This document shows positions 8,709 to 20,280 of a DNA stretch of 64,000 nucleotides, one piece after another. The translations under genes and the position numbers were made by a program. The stretch is taken from positions 1 to 64,000 of the forward strand of contig NW_017386131.1 of assembly GCF_000237925.1 (NCBI RefSeq). Reading direction: 5' to 3'. Each line of letters begins with the position of its first letter. Position 1 is the first letter of the stretch. This DNA is from Schistosoma mansoni (lineage: Eukaryota; Platyhelminthes; Trematoda; Strigeidida; Schistosomatidae). A model generated the notes under the pieces. The model ran no database searches and had not been told where the DNA came from. It worked only from the letters and a program-made list of their open reading frames with translations.

Positions 8709-11700
8709 TTACATTTATCTGTGTTGAATACGCTTATGCGTATATGTTTGTATGGATGCATAAGCATCAGTATTGGCGTCAACGCTTGATATATATCATT
8801 AAATACTAAACAGAATTATACCTTTTGATCTGTACGTTACCCTTAATAGATAGTTGATCATATCAATTATTACAAAGACCTAAATGTATGCGAAATTTGT
8901 ATTTCTTTCCTCCCTATACACAAAATCTCCCCCCCTCTCTCTCTCACACACACTTATATATATTTCCACACATAAGCTGCAACTCTCTAGGTGTGTGTGT
9001 GTGTGTACGTGCTCAATTTTCTTATGTAAACGGTATGTAATTAGCATTATATGTTTAATGTTGCCATTGTCTCTGCTGTTATCGTTGTTTATTCTTATTT
9101 CCATGAATTGACGATTACCCCCTTCAACACATTACAATACATGTAATAACAGACAATATGTACTGCATCCATTTTTTTTGGGGGGGAAGGGGGAGTCGAA
9201 ATTCCCTCTTTTTAAAGCAACATTATTGTATTGTTCGTTTACTTTTTCTTCAATCTTTCATCTTCATTCTCTTCTCTCTTTTCGCCTACCTTCATTACTA
9301 TCCCTCTCCCTCTCTATCTACATTTTGTTTTCTCCTTAGTATTTTATAAGAGAATTTTTTAAGAATGAACGTTACATTAGACAGATTCATAGTATTATTT
9401 ACACCTTACAATATTGATATTACTTTACATCTGAAATGGTTTGATTTTATTTCAATATTACAGTTTTTACATAAATTTCAATGTTGGCTTATTATAAGTA
9501 GTATTATTAGTAGTATTGTAACAAGGTACTCATTAACTTGTTGCCTTTTTTTACCATAAATGGATTGATCCAACAATAATCATTACTATGATGATGATGA
9601 TGAATATTTTTCATGAAGGTTTAATATATAAGCCTGTTTGTTACCCCTCTGGCTCTCTCTCTCTCATGCAAATATATACATAGATATACATATTTGTACA
9701 GTGTGTTGTTGTCCGGACTCGAAGCATGAGATTTGCTATTGTTCTATACTTTCTCTCCATCTGTCTGTCTGTCTGTCTGTTTGGAACCACTGCTAATTTA
9801 GTCCGTTTTAATTTTGTCTGATCTTTGTTTTTTTTTAATGAGTGTTTGAAAATACTACTGATCTATTTTATCTATGTGTATGTTTGTTTACACAAAATGC
9901 AGATATGTGACCAGAATAAAAAGAAACAGGACCCGATTATGTAATTTCTTCTTTTATGTATGTGTGTGTATTCACCAGTGCCAGTGCTTTTTCTTCCTCT
10001 TTTGGCTTAGTTTCCTTATTTTTTTAAAAGAAAAAACAAATTAACAGTATTCCTTTTTTTGGCTAACGAATTTATGATTTCACTCAGCAACTAAGTTGTT
10101 GTTGATTAATTATGTTTTTTTTCTCCATCAAAGTTCTTTTTTCTGCGCTATACACCCCCACCCTTTACATCAATTTAGTTATTCTCTATATTTTTGCTAA
10201 TCATAAATAAACTTGTGCATATTCAAACGTATATGCACACATACAAGTTGAGTATACTGCCGCCTCCGTACTGCATTATGCTTTGCTAAAAATATTTAGG
10301 TACGCCTACTACTACTACTCTTCAACAATCCTACTTTGGGCGAATTATTCATCGTGCGTCGTGTCGATGCTGTGAAATGAGCAAGTCTTAGATATTTTTG
10401 AGGGGAAAAATCTTTATCAGAATTATTGTAGGAGTGTTTGTTTACTCCCCCCCTCCACCCGTTACACACGCATATATATATTGAAGCATATACACTTATA
10501 AATGTAACTGTCAATATGAATCTTACATGTTAATTTTCTCTCTTTCCTTAATTCTTTCTGCTTAATCATCTGATTACCAATATTCCCAGTTGTCTTTTTC
10601 CTCTCCTCCCCCCTTCCTCATTCATGTTTACATGAAGCTGCTTATGTATGTACGTGTGTGTTAGTTTGTGTATATTCACATTATCAATACATGTAAACTA
10701 GACATCATTGAGTATTTTTTGGTTATTCATTCTTCTTTCTATCTTCATTTTGTTTTTATCAGTTGTGTAATAGTTCCCCCCCCCTGTTTCTTTTAAGTGC
10801 TGTTACCAGGGTTATCGTTGTTCAATTAATTTTATAATAACTATGGTGATTATTAACAATCTATATATATGAACTCAAATTGGTTGCCTTCTTTTTTTTC
10901 ACAAACACATGAATTCAATCTATTTCCTTAATACTATCATGTGTACTATCCTCTTGCTCAAATACAGGTATATATCTATGTATTCAATGTGTCAATATAT
11001 ACCTGTTGTTCAATGTTCAATCATTTGAATGAATACTCACATAAACACAATGGATTCATATTTGGCTAAAGTAGTTGATTTAATTTTTAGACTCTTATAC
11101 TTTATACCCTTCTTGTGTGTATGCTCATGAGTTACCATGGGTTCACAAGAGGAACTCTATATATGTGTGTGTGAGTGAGTGAAGGGGTGGATAAATGGAA
11201 AACAGATTGAAAATGAATTGGTTAACTACCTATTACTTACCAATCTTATTATTATTATTATTACAATGATAATGATTATTATTACTGCTGCTCTGAGGTA
11301 AACAACGTTCGTTTTACTACTATTATTACAACAACTAATACTATTATTATTATTATTATTGTTACTATAATTACCATTGATTCTTCACTCTTCCCCTTTT
11401 TAATGAGTATAAAACACACCCCCTTTCGAGATAAATCTCTCTTAACTACTACTCATACTACTACTACTACCCCCATTTAATCATTGACCGATCAATAATT
11501 TCTTTCTCCCAGTTTTTTTGTTGCACAACAAACGAAAACTTCTATGATTACTCGTTTATTTCAATTATTAATAATAATATTGTACTGTTAATAATAATAC
11601 CATTACTTCCATTACTTTTACTATAATTAATATCTTTACGTTTTGTTGTTGAAGACAATTGGGGAAGCGGAGGCGGCGATTTTAGTAGTATCTAATGAAG
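8709..11700 (+). other. SINE-free unique block, possible long 3' UTR
   Basis: There are about 3 kb of AT- and pyrimidine-rich sequence directly after the stop codon of the exon at 8565-8708. It holds many short microsatellites (TG, CTCT, TTA/ATT, TGTC) and several AATAAA-like hexamers (for example near 9915 and 10206), but no copy of families A, B, D or the LINEs. Elsewhere in the window such insertions come every few hundred bases. A long 3' UTR or a regulatory block is inferred; no ORF looks real. Confidence 0.35.
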
Positions 11701-11734
11701 TGGGAAGTAATTTTCATTTTGAACTGATTGGGTT

Positions 11735-11880
11735 CTATTGATCAGGTTGGAGGTATTCGTCAGTAGATGGATTAGGATTCCATATGAAACATTAGTCCCC
11801 TTAAGATTATAGGCATGTTATGCTGATGACTGTCTATTCCTAAGAAACCTAGATCTAGGATTTCTTCTTACCGACTATCT
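11735..11880 (+). repeat. Diverged family C element
   Basis: CCTTAAGATTATAGGCATG is followed by a CTGATGA core (11823-11829) and a GAAA (from 11844) in ribozyme order. The stems are no longer complementary. Confidence 0.4.
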
Positions 11881-11989
11881 CCTTTTACCTAATTTATTGT
11901 TTTAATAATTTTGACTAAGTATGCTAGGGAAAAGCAGAATAAATTTAACTCAGCTGAGATTAACTCCCAATTGACTTGTAGCTGACCTA

Positions 11990-13466
11990 TTCTTGACCGT
12001 AGCTGCTACCTTGACGTGGTGGTCGGGCTTACCTATCGTGATGACCCAACCGAGCTATATTGGCCGGAACATATGTTCCTGTAGGTTCTACCATGCCAGG
12101 TAGGTCGATTGGAGAACGGTAAGACTAAAAGCAACAACTCAAGGTTTGAGGGCGAAGTGGTGCTGATGACTGTAGAGGGGTGTGACAGCAGTAAGGTGTT
12201 TCCCTCGGACAACCAGCATCTGCAGCGATGCTGCCTTCTCACAAGCAAGGAAGGGGTTAGAAAAGGTCGACCCTAAAAATGTCATGCCTCACCTTACCTC
12301 ACGGATTTCCGTCTTCAGCTGTAAGGCCATTTGAAGAACGGAGCTAACAAGTCATAAAGGATCCGAGTAGCGTCATTCATTTAACCTCACCATATCAAAA
12401 TAAAGAACCATCTCGATTCACGCTTCGTGTATCTGGAAGCCGTAATGCTGCTTCCCGTGGACTCTCTGGCGTAGGTATAGCATTGAGTCCTACGGCAGAA
12501 CTATCTCTTTTAGACTGGATCTCAGTAGACAGTTTTCTGTTAGCTATCCGGCTAAACGGAACAGTAAGGACTCGGAAAGATAGGGACACTCGTCGTTGCC
12601 TCTGCCTACTCTCTCACTGATTGCAGCTCAGATGATGTAAAAGATGAGTTTTACAGAAAGCTTTCTGACCTTCTCTGAAAAGCTAGGCGCTCTGATGTAG
12701 TAATGGTGGCTGGTGACTTTAATGCTCAAGTAGGTAAACTAAGCGAAAGGGAAAGACTCCTGGGTGGATCTTATGGTGGCTCAAAAAACAGATAATGGTG
12801 ACCATCTGTTGCAGCTATGCTCAGATAACTACCTGTTTCTTTCAAATACTAACTTTAAGCACACGGAAAAACATCTTTTGACATGGCGGCCCCCGAATTC
12901 GTCCCAACGTTGGACCCGACTAGATCACACCGATGGAGGGGCTCGGCAGAAGACTGTCGCTCATTCTGGAGCACATGTTTAGATTCAAACCATGCTCGAG
13001 TGTGAGCGCGTATTTGTCTGTGTCTTGCTGGATGTAGGAAAGACGCTGCAAGGAGGCCTCTTAGGGTTCTACTTAACGATAGGCAAGCTAAGAATATATT
13101 TCAGGAACAACTAGAAAAATAGTTAGGTAGCCATGTAAAATGTGCACACCCGCCCAGGAGTTGAACTTTTACCGGGAGACTCACTTGTTGACTTGGAATA
13201 TGCCGATGACATAGTTCTATTTGGTGAAGACGCTGACAAAATGCAGAGTCTTCTGACCACTATAAGCAACAATGCAGGCTTGTTCAGGATGCGATTCTCC
13301 TCCTCGAAGTGCAAAATGTTACTTCAGGATTGGGTTGCATCGACACCTGGACTAATGATAGGGAGTGAAGTAGTTGAGCATGTTGACTGCTTCACTTATC
13401 TTGGGAGTCTCATCAGCCCTTGTGGTCTGGTGTGTGACGAAATCTCATCACGGATACAGAAAGCTC
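11990..13466 (+). mobile_element. L1b non-LTR retrotransposon, 5' part plus endonuclease and RT pieces
   Basis: The 5' region (GCTGCTACCTTGACGTGGTG) recurs in antisense at 44180-44372. Endonuclease-like frames follow: VVMVAGDFNAQVGKLSERE (APE-type GDFN motif), then TDNGDHLLQLCSDNYLF. After an apparent internal deletion near 13130 comes RT motif C, YADDIVLFGEDADKMQSLL, then HVDCFTYLGSLISPCGL. The copy breaks off at 13466 where a family A element abuts. The frames are shifted and broken. Confidence 0.8.
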
Positions 13467-13652
13467 ATCCAAAATAGGACGAAACGTGTGTCCTGGATCA
13501 CACTGCTAGTCAACATCCATCTTTGTTTATAAGTCTTGTGGCATTCGGCAATATCGAGGCGATCCGTGCAGGATGTACATATGCCAATAAGAAACTGATC
13601 AATCACAAAACTAAGCATAATTGAGAAAATTCAAACAAACAATACAAAATGA
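13467..13652 (+). mobile_element. Family A (Sm-alpha-like), 5'-truncated
   Basis: It starts inside ribozyme stem II (CCAAAATAGGACGAAACG) and continues to the family tail (GAGAAAATTCAAACAAACAATAC). The upstream core half is missing, so the ribozyme is incomplete. Confidence 0.7.
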
Positions 13653-13728
13653 ATTACTTTTGACCATTAAGTCACTGATTTAAAATTCCTATCAATTATG
13701 AACGTTTCAACAATCGTAACTGTGATTT

Positions 13729-14146
13729 TATATAGTTGAAATCATGAGTCATCACGGTAAACCTGGAAACACTGGACGGCTTTTTTCTTCCTATTGTGGG
13801 ACTTCTCAGCAGTGCGCATCCACGATCGCGCCTCACGAGATTCGAACATATAGACCACTGAGCCGGCATCCAACGGTGTTAATGTCTAACTGCAACCAAT
13901 CCACGAAATTAAGCAACCATTCATCAATGTCTTCAGTGAGTTTATATCTCCCAAACAGACCTGGTAGGTCAGATAGGTCCTGGGTTCGAATCTTGCGAGG
14001 CGAGATCGTGAATGCGCGCTACTGAGGAGTCCCACAATAGAATGAGAGGGCCGTCCAGTGCCTCCAGGTTTTCCATGGTGATCTAGCTTCAATTGACTCA
14101 TGATTTCAACAACGAAAATACTGAAATCTCCACAAAACCCCTTCTG
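13729..14146. mobile_element. Family B head-to-head palindromic dimer
   Basis: Left half minus (ATAGTTGAAATCATGAG tail, degenerate ribozyme near 13770-13817, worn tRNA part, head to about 13965). Right half plus (B-box GGTTCGAATC near 13984, CTGAGGA at 14020, tail to CCACAAAACCCCTTCTG). Terminal inverted repeats of about 40 bp are visible. Confidence 0.7.
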
Positions 14147-14440
14147 TTATTTTCCATTTTATTGGTACGATGTGGTCATTTTGTTTGGTATATAAACTCA
14201 GTATGTTTGAGAATAATCATTCATATTGCAGAGGCTATTATTGGTATTCTGAACTTAACTGGCTGGGTTAGGCAGAAAGCAGGACCGACAAGTACTCTAG
14301 ACTGCTCATACGACTTTTTGTGTCTCATTGCTCTGATCGATAAATCACTCCTCTCTAATTGGCGGTCTTATTACTTCATATATTATGAAACAGGGCACGC
14401 AAGCAATCGATTTAATAGATTTATACAGCTATACAACTAT
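14147..14440 (+). mobile_element. LTR fragment (same family as 21343-21858)
   Basis: It shares GTACGATGTGGTCA, the TATA-box stretch TTGGTATATAAACTCAGTAT and GGGTTAGGCAGAAAGCAGGA with the solo LTR at 21343. It is an incomplete fossil between two family B copies. Confidence 0.65.
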
Positions 14441-14442
14441 TC

Positions 14443-14578
14443 AGCGCACTGCTGAGGAGTCCCACAATAGAACGAAACGGCCGTCCAGTGCTTTCAGGTT
14501 TTCCATGGTGGCCTAGCTTCATTTGACTCATGATTTCAACTATGAAAATACTAAATTCTCCACAAAACCCCCTCTGAT
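14443..14578 (+). mobile_element. Family B ribozyme SINE, 5'-truncated
   Basis: It starts just before the ribozyme and runs to the end of the tail (CCACAAAACCCCCTCTGAT). The tRNA-like part is absent. Confidence 0.7.
14446..14491 (+). ncRNA. Hammerhead ribozyme, family B, nearly complete
   Basis: GCACTG, CTGAGGA, stem II with one mismatch (GTCC...GAAC), GAAA, ACGGCCGT, GTC, CAGTGC. The core is complete. Confidence 0.65.
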
Positions 14579-15167
14579 CTATTCGATTCAAGATTAAAAT
14601 GAATAAGCATTTTTCATTCATTTATTGTAATACTGTAGTGAACAGAACACTGGTTGGGGACAATCGAATGTATTTAAGCAAAGATTACAGACTATCTCAG
14701 TAAATTCTGATAACCATAAAATGAACAGTCAATTTGCAAATTAACAACCAATTGTTTCAATCTTCACTGTTTCTTCTTTCATTCCATTGGTCATGCATTT
14801 TCCTACCGATTGTGCTTCATTCCAGTTCTTCCCTCATCGATTTTCTGCCAAAATACATTCCATGTCTGACCAACACTATATACTACTTATATGGATATAA
14901 GTAGACCACACCACAATACTACTACTACTACTATTAGTAGTAGTAGTATTAACGTTTCCTCTGATTAACTGTATTGATTTGTCAATAAAGTTGTTCATGA
15001 ATAAAGAAAAAAACTAATAGCCCTTTAGGTATTTTTCTAAAATTCTTCTAACCATATGTATAAGTGATTAGATCAAGTTATTTCATTTCTATTTATCAAT
15101 CTTGATATTTGTATAGTCTTAATTCTTCTATTTATGAGTGTAAATAGTCTTATTAGAATGGGGCTGT

Positions 15168-15340
15168 GTGGAGATTGTAGTGACTTTCTTAATAGTTGAA
15201 GTCATGAGTTGATATAAGCTAGACCACTATTGAAAACCTCGAAGAAATGGATGTCCGTTTCGTCTTACTGTGGAACTTCTCAGCAATGAGTACCTACGAT
15301 CCCACACGTAGGACTCGAACCTAATAACATCTTTGGGACA
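15168..15340 (-). repeat. Diverged family B-like element
   Basis: It shows the TGTGGAGATTGTAG end, the GTTGAAGTCATGAGTTGATA tail, TTTCGTCTTACTGTGGAAC (antisense ribozyme remnant) and a worn B-box (GGACTCGAACC). Confidence 0.5.
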
Positions 15341-16039
15341 CACCTGTGGGACACAGGAAAAGCGATTCATTCTATTAGGAGCTTATCAGTTGGATTTACC
15401 TTTACTTCAATGTTAATATTCACATAGGGACTTGTACCCAGTTCCTTTTATTTCAAATGCGAAACACATTAACCACTTAGCTAGTAACCTCGAATAGCTG
15501 ACTTTAGCAACGAAGGGAGTTGTAATTCATTTGTACTGTTTATTTGAATTTTCTTTTTGGTTTTTTGAACAGAAATTGACCAGTCTTTGTTAGCATATAA
15601 ATATTTTGTTCGAATCACCCCTATTCTGCCATTAATTCATAAGGATTATAAGCAGAGTTATATAGTGATTCAGGATTCACATATTACAAAAATGACTGAT
15701 CAATTACAGTTCACAACATTCACAACAACGTCCAAACATTCAATACAAATCAATCTCTTATTAGTTGTATATATGCTTCATGGTATCAAAGTACTTGACG
15801 TGTTTTCAAGATGAATTCCAGATATCTCAACAGTGATCATCCATAACTTCATAGAGAATAGTATTTACAACATTTAAGTTCTTCATTCAACTTGGAACCA
15901 TTGACAGAGTTCAAAATGACTATCTCTGAATAGCATTATGTAATACACTTTTAATCGTTATATAGTAACATCATCTTAATAGTTTCTAATCTATCTTATT
16001 GATGAATGTAAATCGAAAAACACAAACCTCATCTAATTT

Positions 16040-16482
16040 ATGTAAGGGCTGTGATACTACCCGAGTGCCCAAACCGAAGCAGGTGGTTTACTTAGGGGGC
16101 CACACCCGGAGCCTTTGACCTAAAGATCTGGTTCACAAGGCAATGGAGCAACGTAAGATGTAGTTCCATGGTAACGGGTGACCAAGAATGGACTCATACT
16201 CCATTTGTTCCTTCAGGATAGTGGAGCCCATGTACACCATTGGTTTGGAATGAGAGTTTTCCAACTCCTCAAGGTGGACTTTCCATGTTCACCAACCTGG
16301 TTAAAGCTCCGGACATTCGCTTTTCGTCCTCTCAATTTCGTAAACAACACCCTTTCCACGAAAAGACAGTGAGTAGAACTTCCTTGTTAGTGGTTGTATA
16401 CGCGTAGCCATATGAGAGCATTTCGAGAGGGAGAGCGTACTCTCCTCGCTCTCAGCCATACCAGGGCATTTGGGAGCATATA
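16040..16482 (-). mobile_element. Repeat D
   Basis: It runs from GTAAGGGCTGTGATACTACC to CCATACCAGGGCATTTGGGAG. It covers nearly the whole body but lacks the A-rich tail. It lies just downstream of the RING-B stop codon. Confidence 0.65.
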
Positions 16483-16657
16483 TTGAAGATAACTTTACCT
16501 TTTACTGATAAGATAATTAACTTTTGTATTAAAAAAAAGACCGTTATAAAAAGTATTTTAGATATTCAAAGGCTATTTACATTAGTCTTTAACAATAAGA
16601 TGATTAGAATGGTATTTAATTAGATCAATATAACAAGATAAGTCATTTCTTTTAGCA

Positions 16658-16705
16658 TTACTCAAATTCAAAAACTGGCCATCGACATATTGGACATTCT
16701 AAGCA
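16658..16705 (-). CDS. RING-B gene, last exon
   Basis: This exon is 48 nt, exactly as in RING-A. It starts after a CATCAAG acceptor and reads CLECPICRWPVFEFE and a stop at 16660-16658. The C-P-I-C pair completes the RING-H2 finger with 10 residues between zinc ligands 6 and 7, as in RING-A. The intron to the exon at 17451 is 745 nt and holds part of a diverged family B element. Confidence 0.75.
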   Translation of the reverse strand, partial: CLECPICRWPVFEFE

Positions 16706-16849
16706 CTTGATGAACAAAAAGAAAGAAAGCATGAAAAATGATAAAGTATAAATCAATAATTCTGAATGTATGGATCATCATGATGTTCAGCTAAAACAAA
16801 CTATCCGGTCATTTTTTTGAATATCATCTTTTTATATGTCTGACTTTGA

Positions 16850-17405
16850 CTAGACAACCATCGAAATCTTGGGAGTACGTAACAGCTATTCCGTCCAAAT
16901 GTGAGTCTTAATTAGTGCGCATCAACGACTTTACCCGGAACATTCGTTATGAGGCTCGAAGCTCCTGGAATCTGCTCTCAGTGAGATCGTGAATGCACAT
17001 TATCGAGGAATCCTATATTAGGAGGAAAAACTCGTCTAGTACTTCCTTGTTTTTATTGTTTGTCAAATCAAAAACTGGTAGTAACATGAAAATTCACGCT
17101 TAGCAATCTCCACAACACCACATAAGATGGTTACTCACTGGAGACAATGGAAGATGGTCTCTCAATACCATGGATTGATAGAAGTTAAACCTAAACACCA
17201 CTGAATGCCAGCTCAAAGATCTAAAGGATAAGGGTTCGTATGCAAGACCATAGGTTTTTTGCGGGCGATTGCTTACGGCAGGTTTGTGTATGTGTACTAC
17301 TGAAAAGTCCCATACTAGATGGAAACAACCGTTCAGTGCTTCCGGTTTTTCAATGGTTGTCTAACAATAATGTGTCCATAATTTCAATAAGACTCAACAA
17401 TCCTA
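16850..17405. repeat. Diverged family B-like elements (RING-B intron)
   Basis: Two worn halves share GACAACCATCGAAATCTTGG and CTCAACAATCC ends and a remnant ATACTAGATGGAAACAACCG. They fill most of the 745-nt intron between the last two RING-B exons. Confidence 0.4.
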
Positions 17406-17450
17406 TACTTAAATATTAATACTGATGTTATCAAATGTATTAAAAGTTAC

Positions 17451-17632
17451 CTCTAAAATCCAGTCTATAAAACAATGTTCATGAAACGCATGAAAACATG
17501 GAAGTCGTATCACTTCATCCCCAATACAATACTTCTCCATGCATATTACACATTGATCTAATAATTTAACATCGAATACATTTAGTAGTACACTGGTTGG
17601 TAGAACGTCTAAGAGTTTAAGGGAAACTTCTT
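17451..17632 (-). CDS. RING-B gene, penultimate exon: RING-H2 domain
   Basis: This 182-nt exon is a paralogue of RING-A exon 4, with the same length, the same entry phase (two bases) and the same exit phase. The acceptor is TTATTATTTAG and the donor is GTAACT. It encodes EVSLKLLDVLPTSVLL, then C-x2-C (QCVIC), 14 residues, and LPCFHAFHEHC, with Trp in DWILE. The shared LP-x-SVLL motif before the finger shows common descent. Upstream exons were not recognised between here and 41 kb. They may be too short or diverged, or this may be the 3' remnant of a duplicate. Confidence 0.8.
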
Positions 17633-17696
17633 CTAAATAATAAAGAAAAGATAGTGACAAAAAAAACGAGTTAGTAGTAGTCAAATCTTTAATTGG

Positions 17697-17900
17697 ATAT
17701 AAACTGTTTAGTATTAAGGTGGTGGACAGGAAACCCTAGACCTCAATTTCGTGGTATGAAACATTCATCAGCAAGGTGTACCTGTAATCTTGAGGGAACT
17801 GGTACTCCCTGGAGGACTTGATCCTGCCACCCAACTTCCCAGCCATTCCTACAGAATGTCAGTTGTGATCTGAATAGACGAATGATTACATCTCTAACTC
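17697..17900 (-). mobile_element. Family C ribozyme SINE
   Basis: Antisense copy. On the minus strand it has a worn tRNA-like part with GGATCAAGTCC as B-box, CTCAAGATTACAGGTACACC, then the ribozyme remnant, and GTCCACCACCTTAA at the end. Confidence 0.6.
17732..17778 (-). ncRNA. Degenerate family C hammerhead
   Basis: Minus strand: ACCTTG, CTGATGA (complete core), a stem II that no longer pairs well, GAAA, a degraded stem III, GTC, then TAGGGT. It keeps the ancestral CTGATGA. Confidence 0.5.
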
Positions 17901-18129
17901 AACAAAAATTTACTGTCACATAGTGAAACCGAATGAGCTATAGGAAAGTTTTCTCTCAGTGCTGCGTTTATTCATCCACTAATTCTTTCGGGAATCTTAA
18001 TACCCTTGAACGGAAGACAGGAAAGAATAGGCTTTTTACAAAATGTCGGCTATTTATGATCGTTAGGGCTCTCCTTGTCATTGTTCACTTGGCCATTCTA
18101 AGATCAATACCCTAATAATATCACTGTTA

Positions 18130-18711
18130 ATCACATTCATAAACCTACACTTACTTGCAACACCCTCTGTCAGATTTTCTGAACACTTTCCAAGGAATCA
18201 ATACTTGAAAAGCAGTAACGTCTTTACAACATCAATCGTTAGGCACCTAATAGATCGTACACATAAGATCAACAGCAGACATGGATTCAAAATAATTAAC
18301 AAACAACACCGATTTCACTACTTTTTGTAGAGAAAACTGCTACAAAACACTTCCAATCTGATCGATGTATTGTTTTTGGATTGTCTGATATTTATTGAAA
18401 CAAAAGCTTAAATCAGTCATCAACAAAACGTATTATGCAACGAAGGTCATTATCAATGAGAGAACGAGGTCCATGCTTTATTCAAAACCCAAAAGACATA
18501 AGAACGATTGTGTCACATCCCACTGTGTTTACCAATTTAAATGTGTGTGGTCACACATACATAGGGAGGAGCAATGGTGATCTGAAAATTAGGGTGTGTG
18601 AACATGTAGCAAAATGGTTACGGAAACAAATAGAATCAAATGACCCAATATGAGCAGAGGATAAACATCCATCATCCTCTATTGCCAAATACATAATCGA
18701 AACAAACCATA
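18130..18711 (+). mobile_element. Penelope-like element fragment with GIY-YIG endonuclease
   Basis: A plus-strand frame reads VFTNLNVCGHTYIGRSNGDL and then KIRVCEHVAKWLRKQIESND, a GIY-YIG-type motif (C-x-C-GHTYIGRS) typical of Penelope-like elements. Upstream frames around 18160-18300 look like the end of the RT and linker. It is a broken copy, and a family A element abuts its 3' end. Confidence 0.7.
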
Positions 18712-18900
18712 AGATTATAAGCAAAGATAGATAGTGGATAGCAGTGGAATCCAGGACATGCGTTTCGTCCTATTTGGGACTCGTCAGCTGAATGTACCTG
18801 CATCTCAGAGTTGATGTTCACTCTAGGATTCGAACCTAGTACCATTCTCTTCAAACGCCAACATGTTATCCACTCAGCCACTGAGTCCTAAGTCCACCAT
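18712..18900 (-). mobile_element. Family A (Sm-alpha-like)
   Basis: Antisense copy with tRNA-like part (TGGATAACATGTTGGCGTTT and B-box GGTTCGAATCC on the minus strand), ribozyme, and the start of the 3' region. Confidence 0.8.
18749..18793 (-). ncRNA. Hammerhead ribozyme, family A
   Basis: Minus strand: ATTCAG, CTGACGA, GTCC...GGAC, GAAA, ACGCATGT, GTC, CTGGAT. Stem I forms six pairs with one G-U. The core is complete. Confidence 0.75.
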
Positions 18901-18939
18901 TGCTTATAAAATTTGTGACTTAAGGCAATATCGAAGCTG

Positions 18940-19180
18940 TCCGTACAAGATGAACATATCACAATTGATTGATCACTGGATGGTGATCAATGTCATGCTT
19001 GTCAAATCCTTCTTAGTGCTGATCGACTGTGAAGCTGAGTGACACGGGATTGAATCCGTCAGGGAGCACCAGTTTCCTCAAGATTACAAGTACACCTTGC
19101 TGACGACTGCCAAGTAGAACGAAACACGGGTCCAGGGTTTCCTGTTGACCACCTCTAACCACCACCTTAAGATGAACATA
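18940..19180 (+). mobile_element. Family C ribozyme SINE
   Basis: It holds part of the head (ATGGTGATCAATGTCATG in inverted form), then GAAGCTGAGTGACACGGGAT, B-box GGATTGAATCC, GATTACAAGTACACC, the ribozyme and the end GACCACCTCTAACCACCACC. Confidence 0.65.
19094..19138 (+). ncRNA. Family C hammerhead, core present, stem II weakened
   Basis: ACCTTG, CTGACGA, CTGCCAAGTAGAAC (stem II with mismatches), GAAA, CACGGGTC, CAGGGT. Stem I pairs in six positions, including one G-U. Confidence 0.55.
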
Positions 19181-19344
19181 TGTCATTAAGAGACTGATCA
19201 ATTACAGACGTTAACAACAATAAGAAGATACAAGTAGACAACACACCAGTTGTTGTCAATATCAACCAATCAGATTTATGACTACTGGTTAAATGTTCAT
19301 TGGTTGAATATTTTGAAAGGTTGTACAGTTTGAATTCACTTGGT

Positions 19345-19590
19345 ATTGTTTGTTTGGATCTTCCCATCGATGTGTTTCAGACTGCAACTGGTCAGTCTCT
19401 AATTGGCATATGTGCATACTGTGCGTATTGCCTCGATATACCTTAATTCACAAGCATGGCGTTTGAAGCGAGGGTACTGGGTTCGAGTCCCAGAGTGAAC
19501 ATCAACTCAGATGCAGGTACATCCAGCTGACGAGTCCCAAATAGGACGAAACGCGCGTCCTGGATTCCACTGCTAGCCACTATCCATCGG
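19345..19590 (+). mobile_element. Family A mosaic copy with complete ribozyme
   Basis: The tail half lies in minus orientation (TTGGTATTGTTTGTTTGGATC to ATTCACAAGCAT). It switches to GGCGTTTGAAGCG and the B-box GGTTCGAGTCC in plus orientation, then the ribozyme. Confidence 0.8.
19521..19565 (+). ncRNA. Hammerhead ribozyme, family A, complete
   Basis: ATCCAG, CTGACGA, GTCCCAAATAGGAC, GAAA, ACGCGCGT, GTC, CTGGAT. All core bases are present and stem I has six perfect pairs. It is the best family A ribozyme in the window and matches the Sm-alpha hammerhead as I know it. Confidence 0.9.
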
Positions 19591-19867
19591 TTGTACAGTT
19601 TGTTTGTTTTTTTTCAAAATGTACGCCATGCACATTAAATGATTGAAACATTCAATCTATCCTATGATTAGTAACTGTTTTGTTTTTCCTATCTAAACTA
19701 ATCACCATGTTTATATTTTTAAAAAAAACATGTCTACAATTTTAAACAATAATTGGAATCAATAGTTTGTAATCTATTTCAATGTTAATTCATTAAGTTC
19801 CGAATGTTTACATTGAATATAAACTATTCAATTTCAGGTACTACTTATTTATGATAAGTAATATATA

Positions 19868-20280
19868 TTAGAAGGGGTTTTTGTGGATATTATAGTAATT
19901 TTTAATAGTTGAGATCATGAATCAATTAAAGCTAGATCATCATGGAAAACCTGGAAGCATTGGATGGCCGTTTCGTCCTGTTGTGAGACTCTTCAACAGT
20001 GCACATCCACGATCCCGCCTCATGGGACTCGAACCCAGGACCTATCAGTCTCGCGAGCGAACGCTTAACCTCTAGATCAATGAGCCGACATCCAACGATG
20101 TTATTGTCTAACTTTAACCAGTCCACAAAATTGAGTGATACATCCACCATTGTCTTCAGTGAGTTACTATCTCACAACAGACCTGGTTGAACTTCACTGG
20201 TGACTGCCTCTCACTAGAACTGCAGGAAATACCTCTTGGGGCCTGATAGGTCCTGGGTTCGAATCCCGCCAGGCGTAATC
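19868..20280. mobile_element. Family B ribozyme SINE
   Basis: Minus-oriented full monomer (AGAAGGGGTTTTTGTGGATA end, degenerate ribozyme near 19957-20003, tRNA-like part, head to about 20240). A second plus-oriented B-box scrap (GGTCCTGGGTTCGAATCCC) lies at its end. Confidence 0.7.

Noticed and set aside
8884-9559. Four short frames rich in Ser, Leu and Phe
   Set aside because: They are translations of pyrimidine-rich microsatellite sequence with no conserved features.
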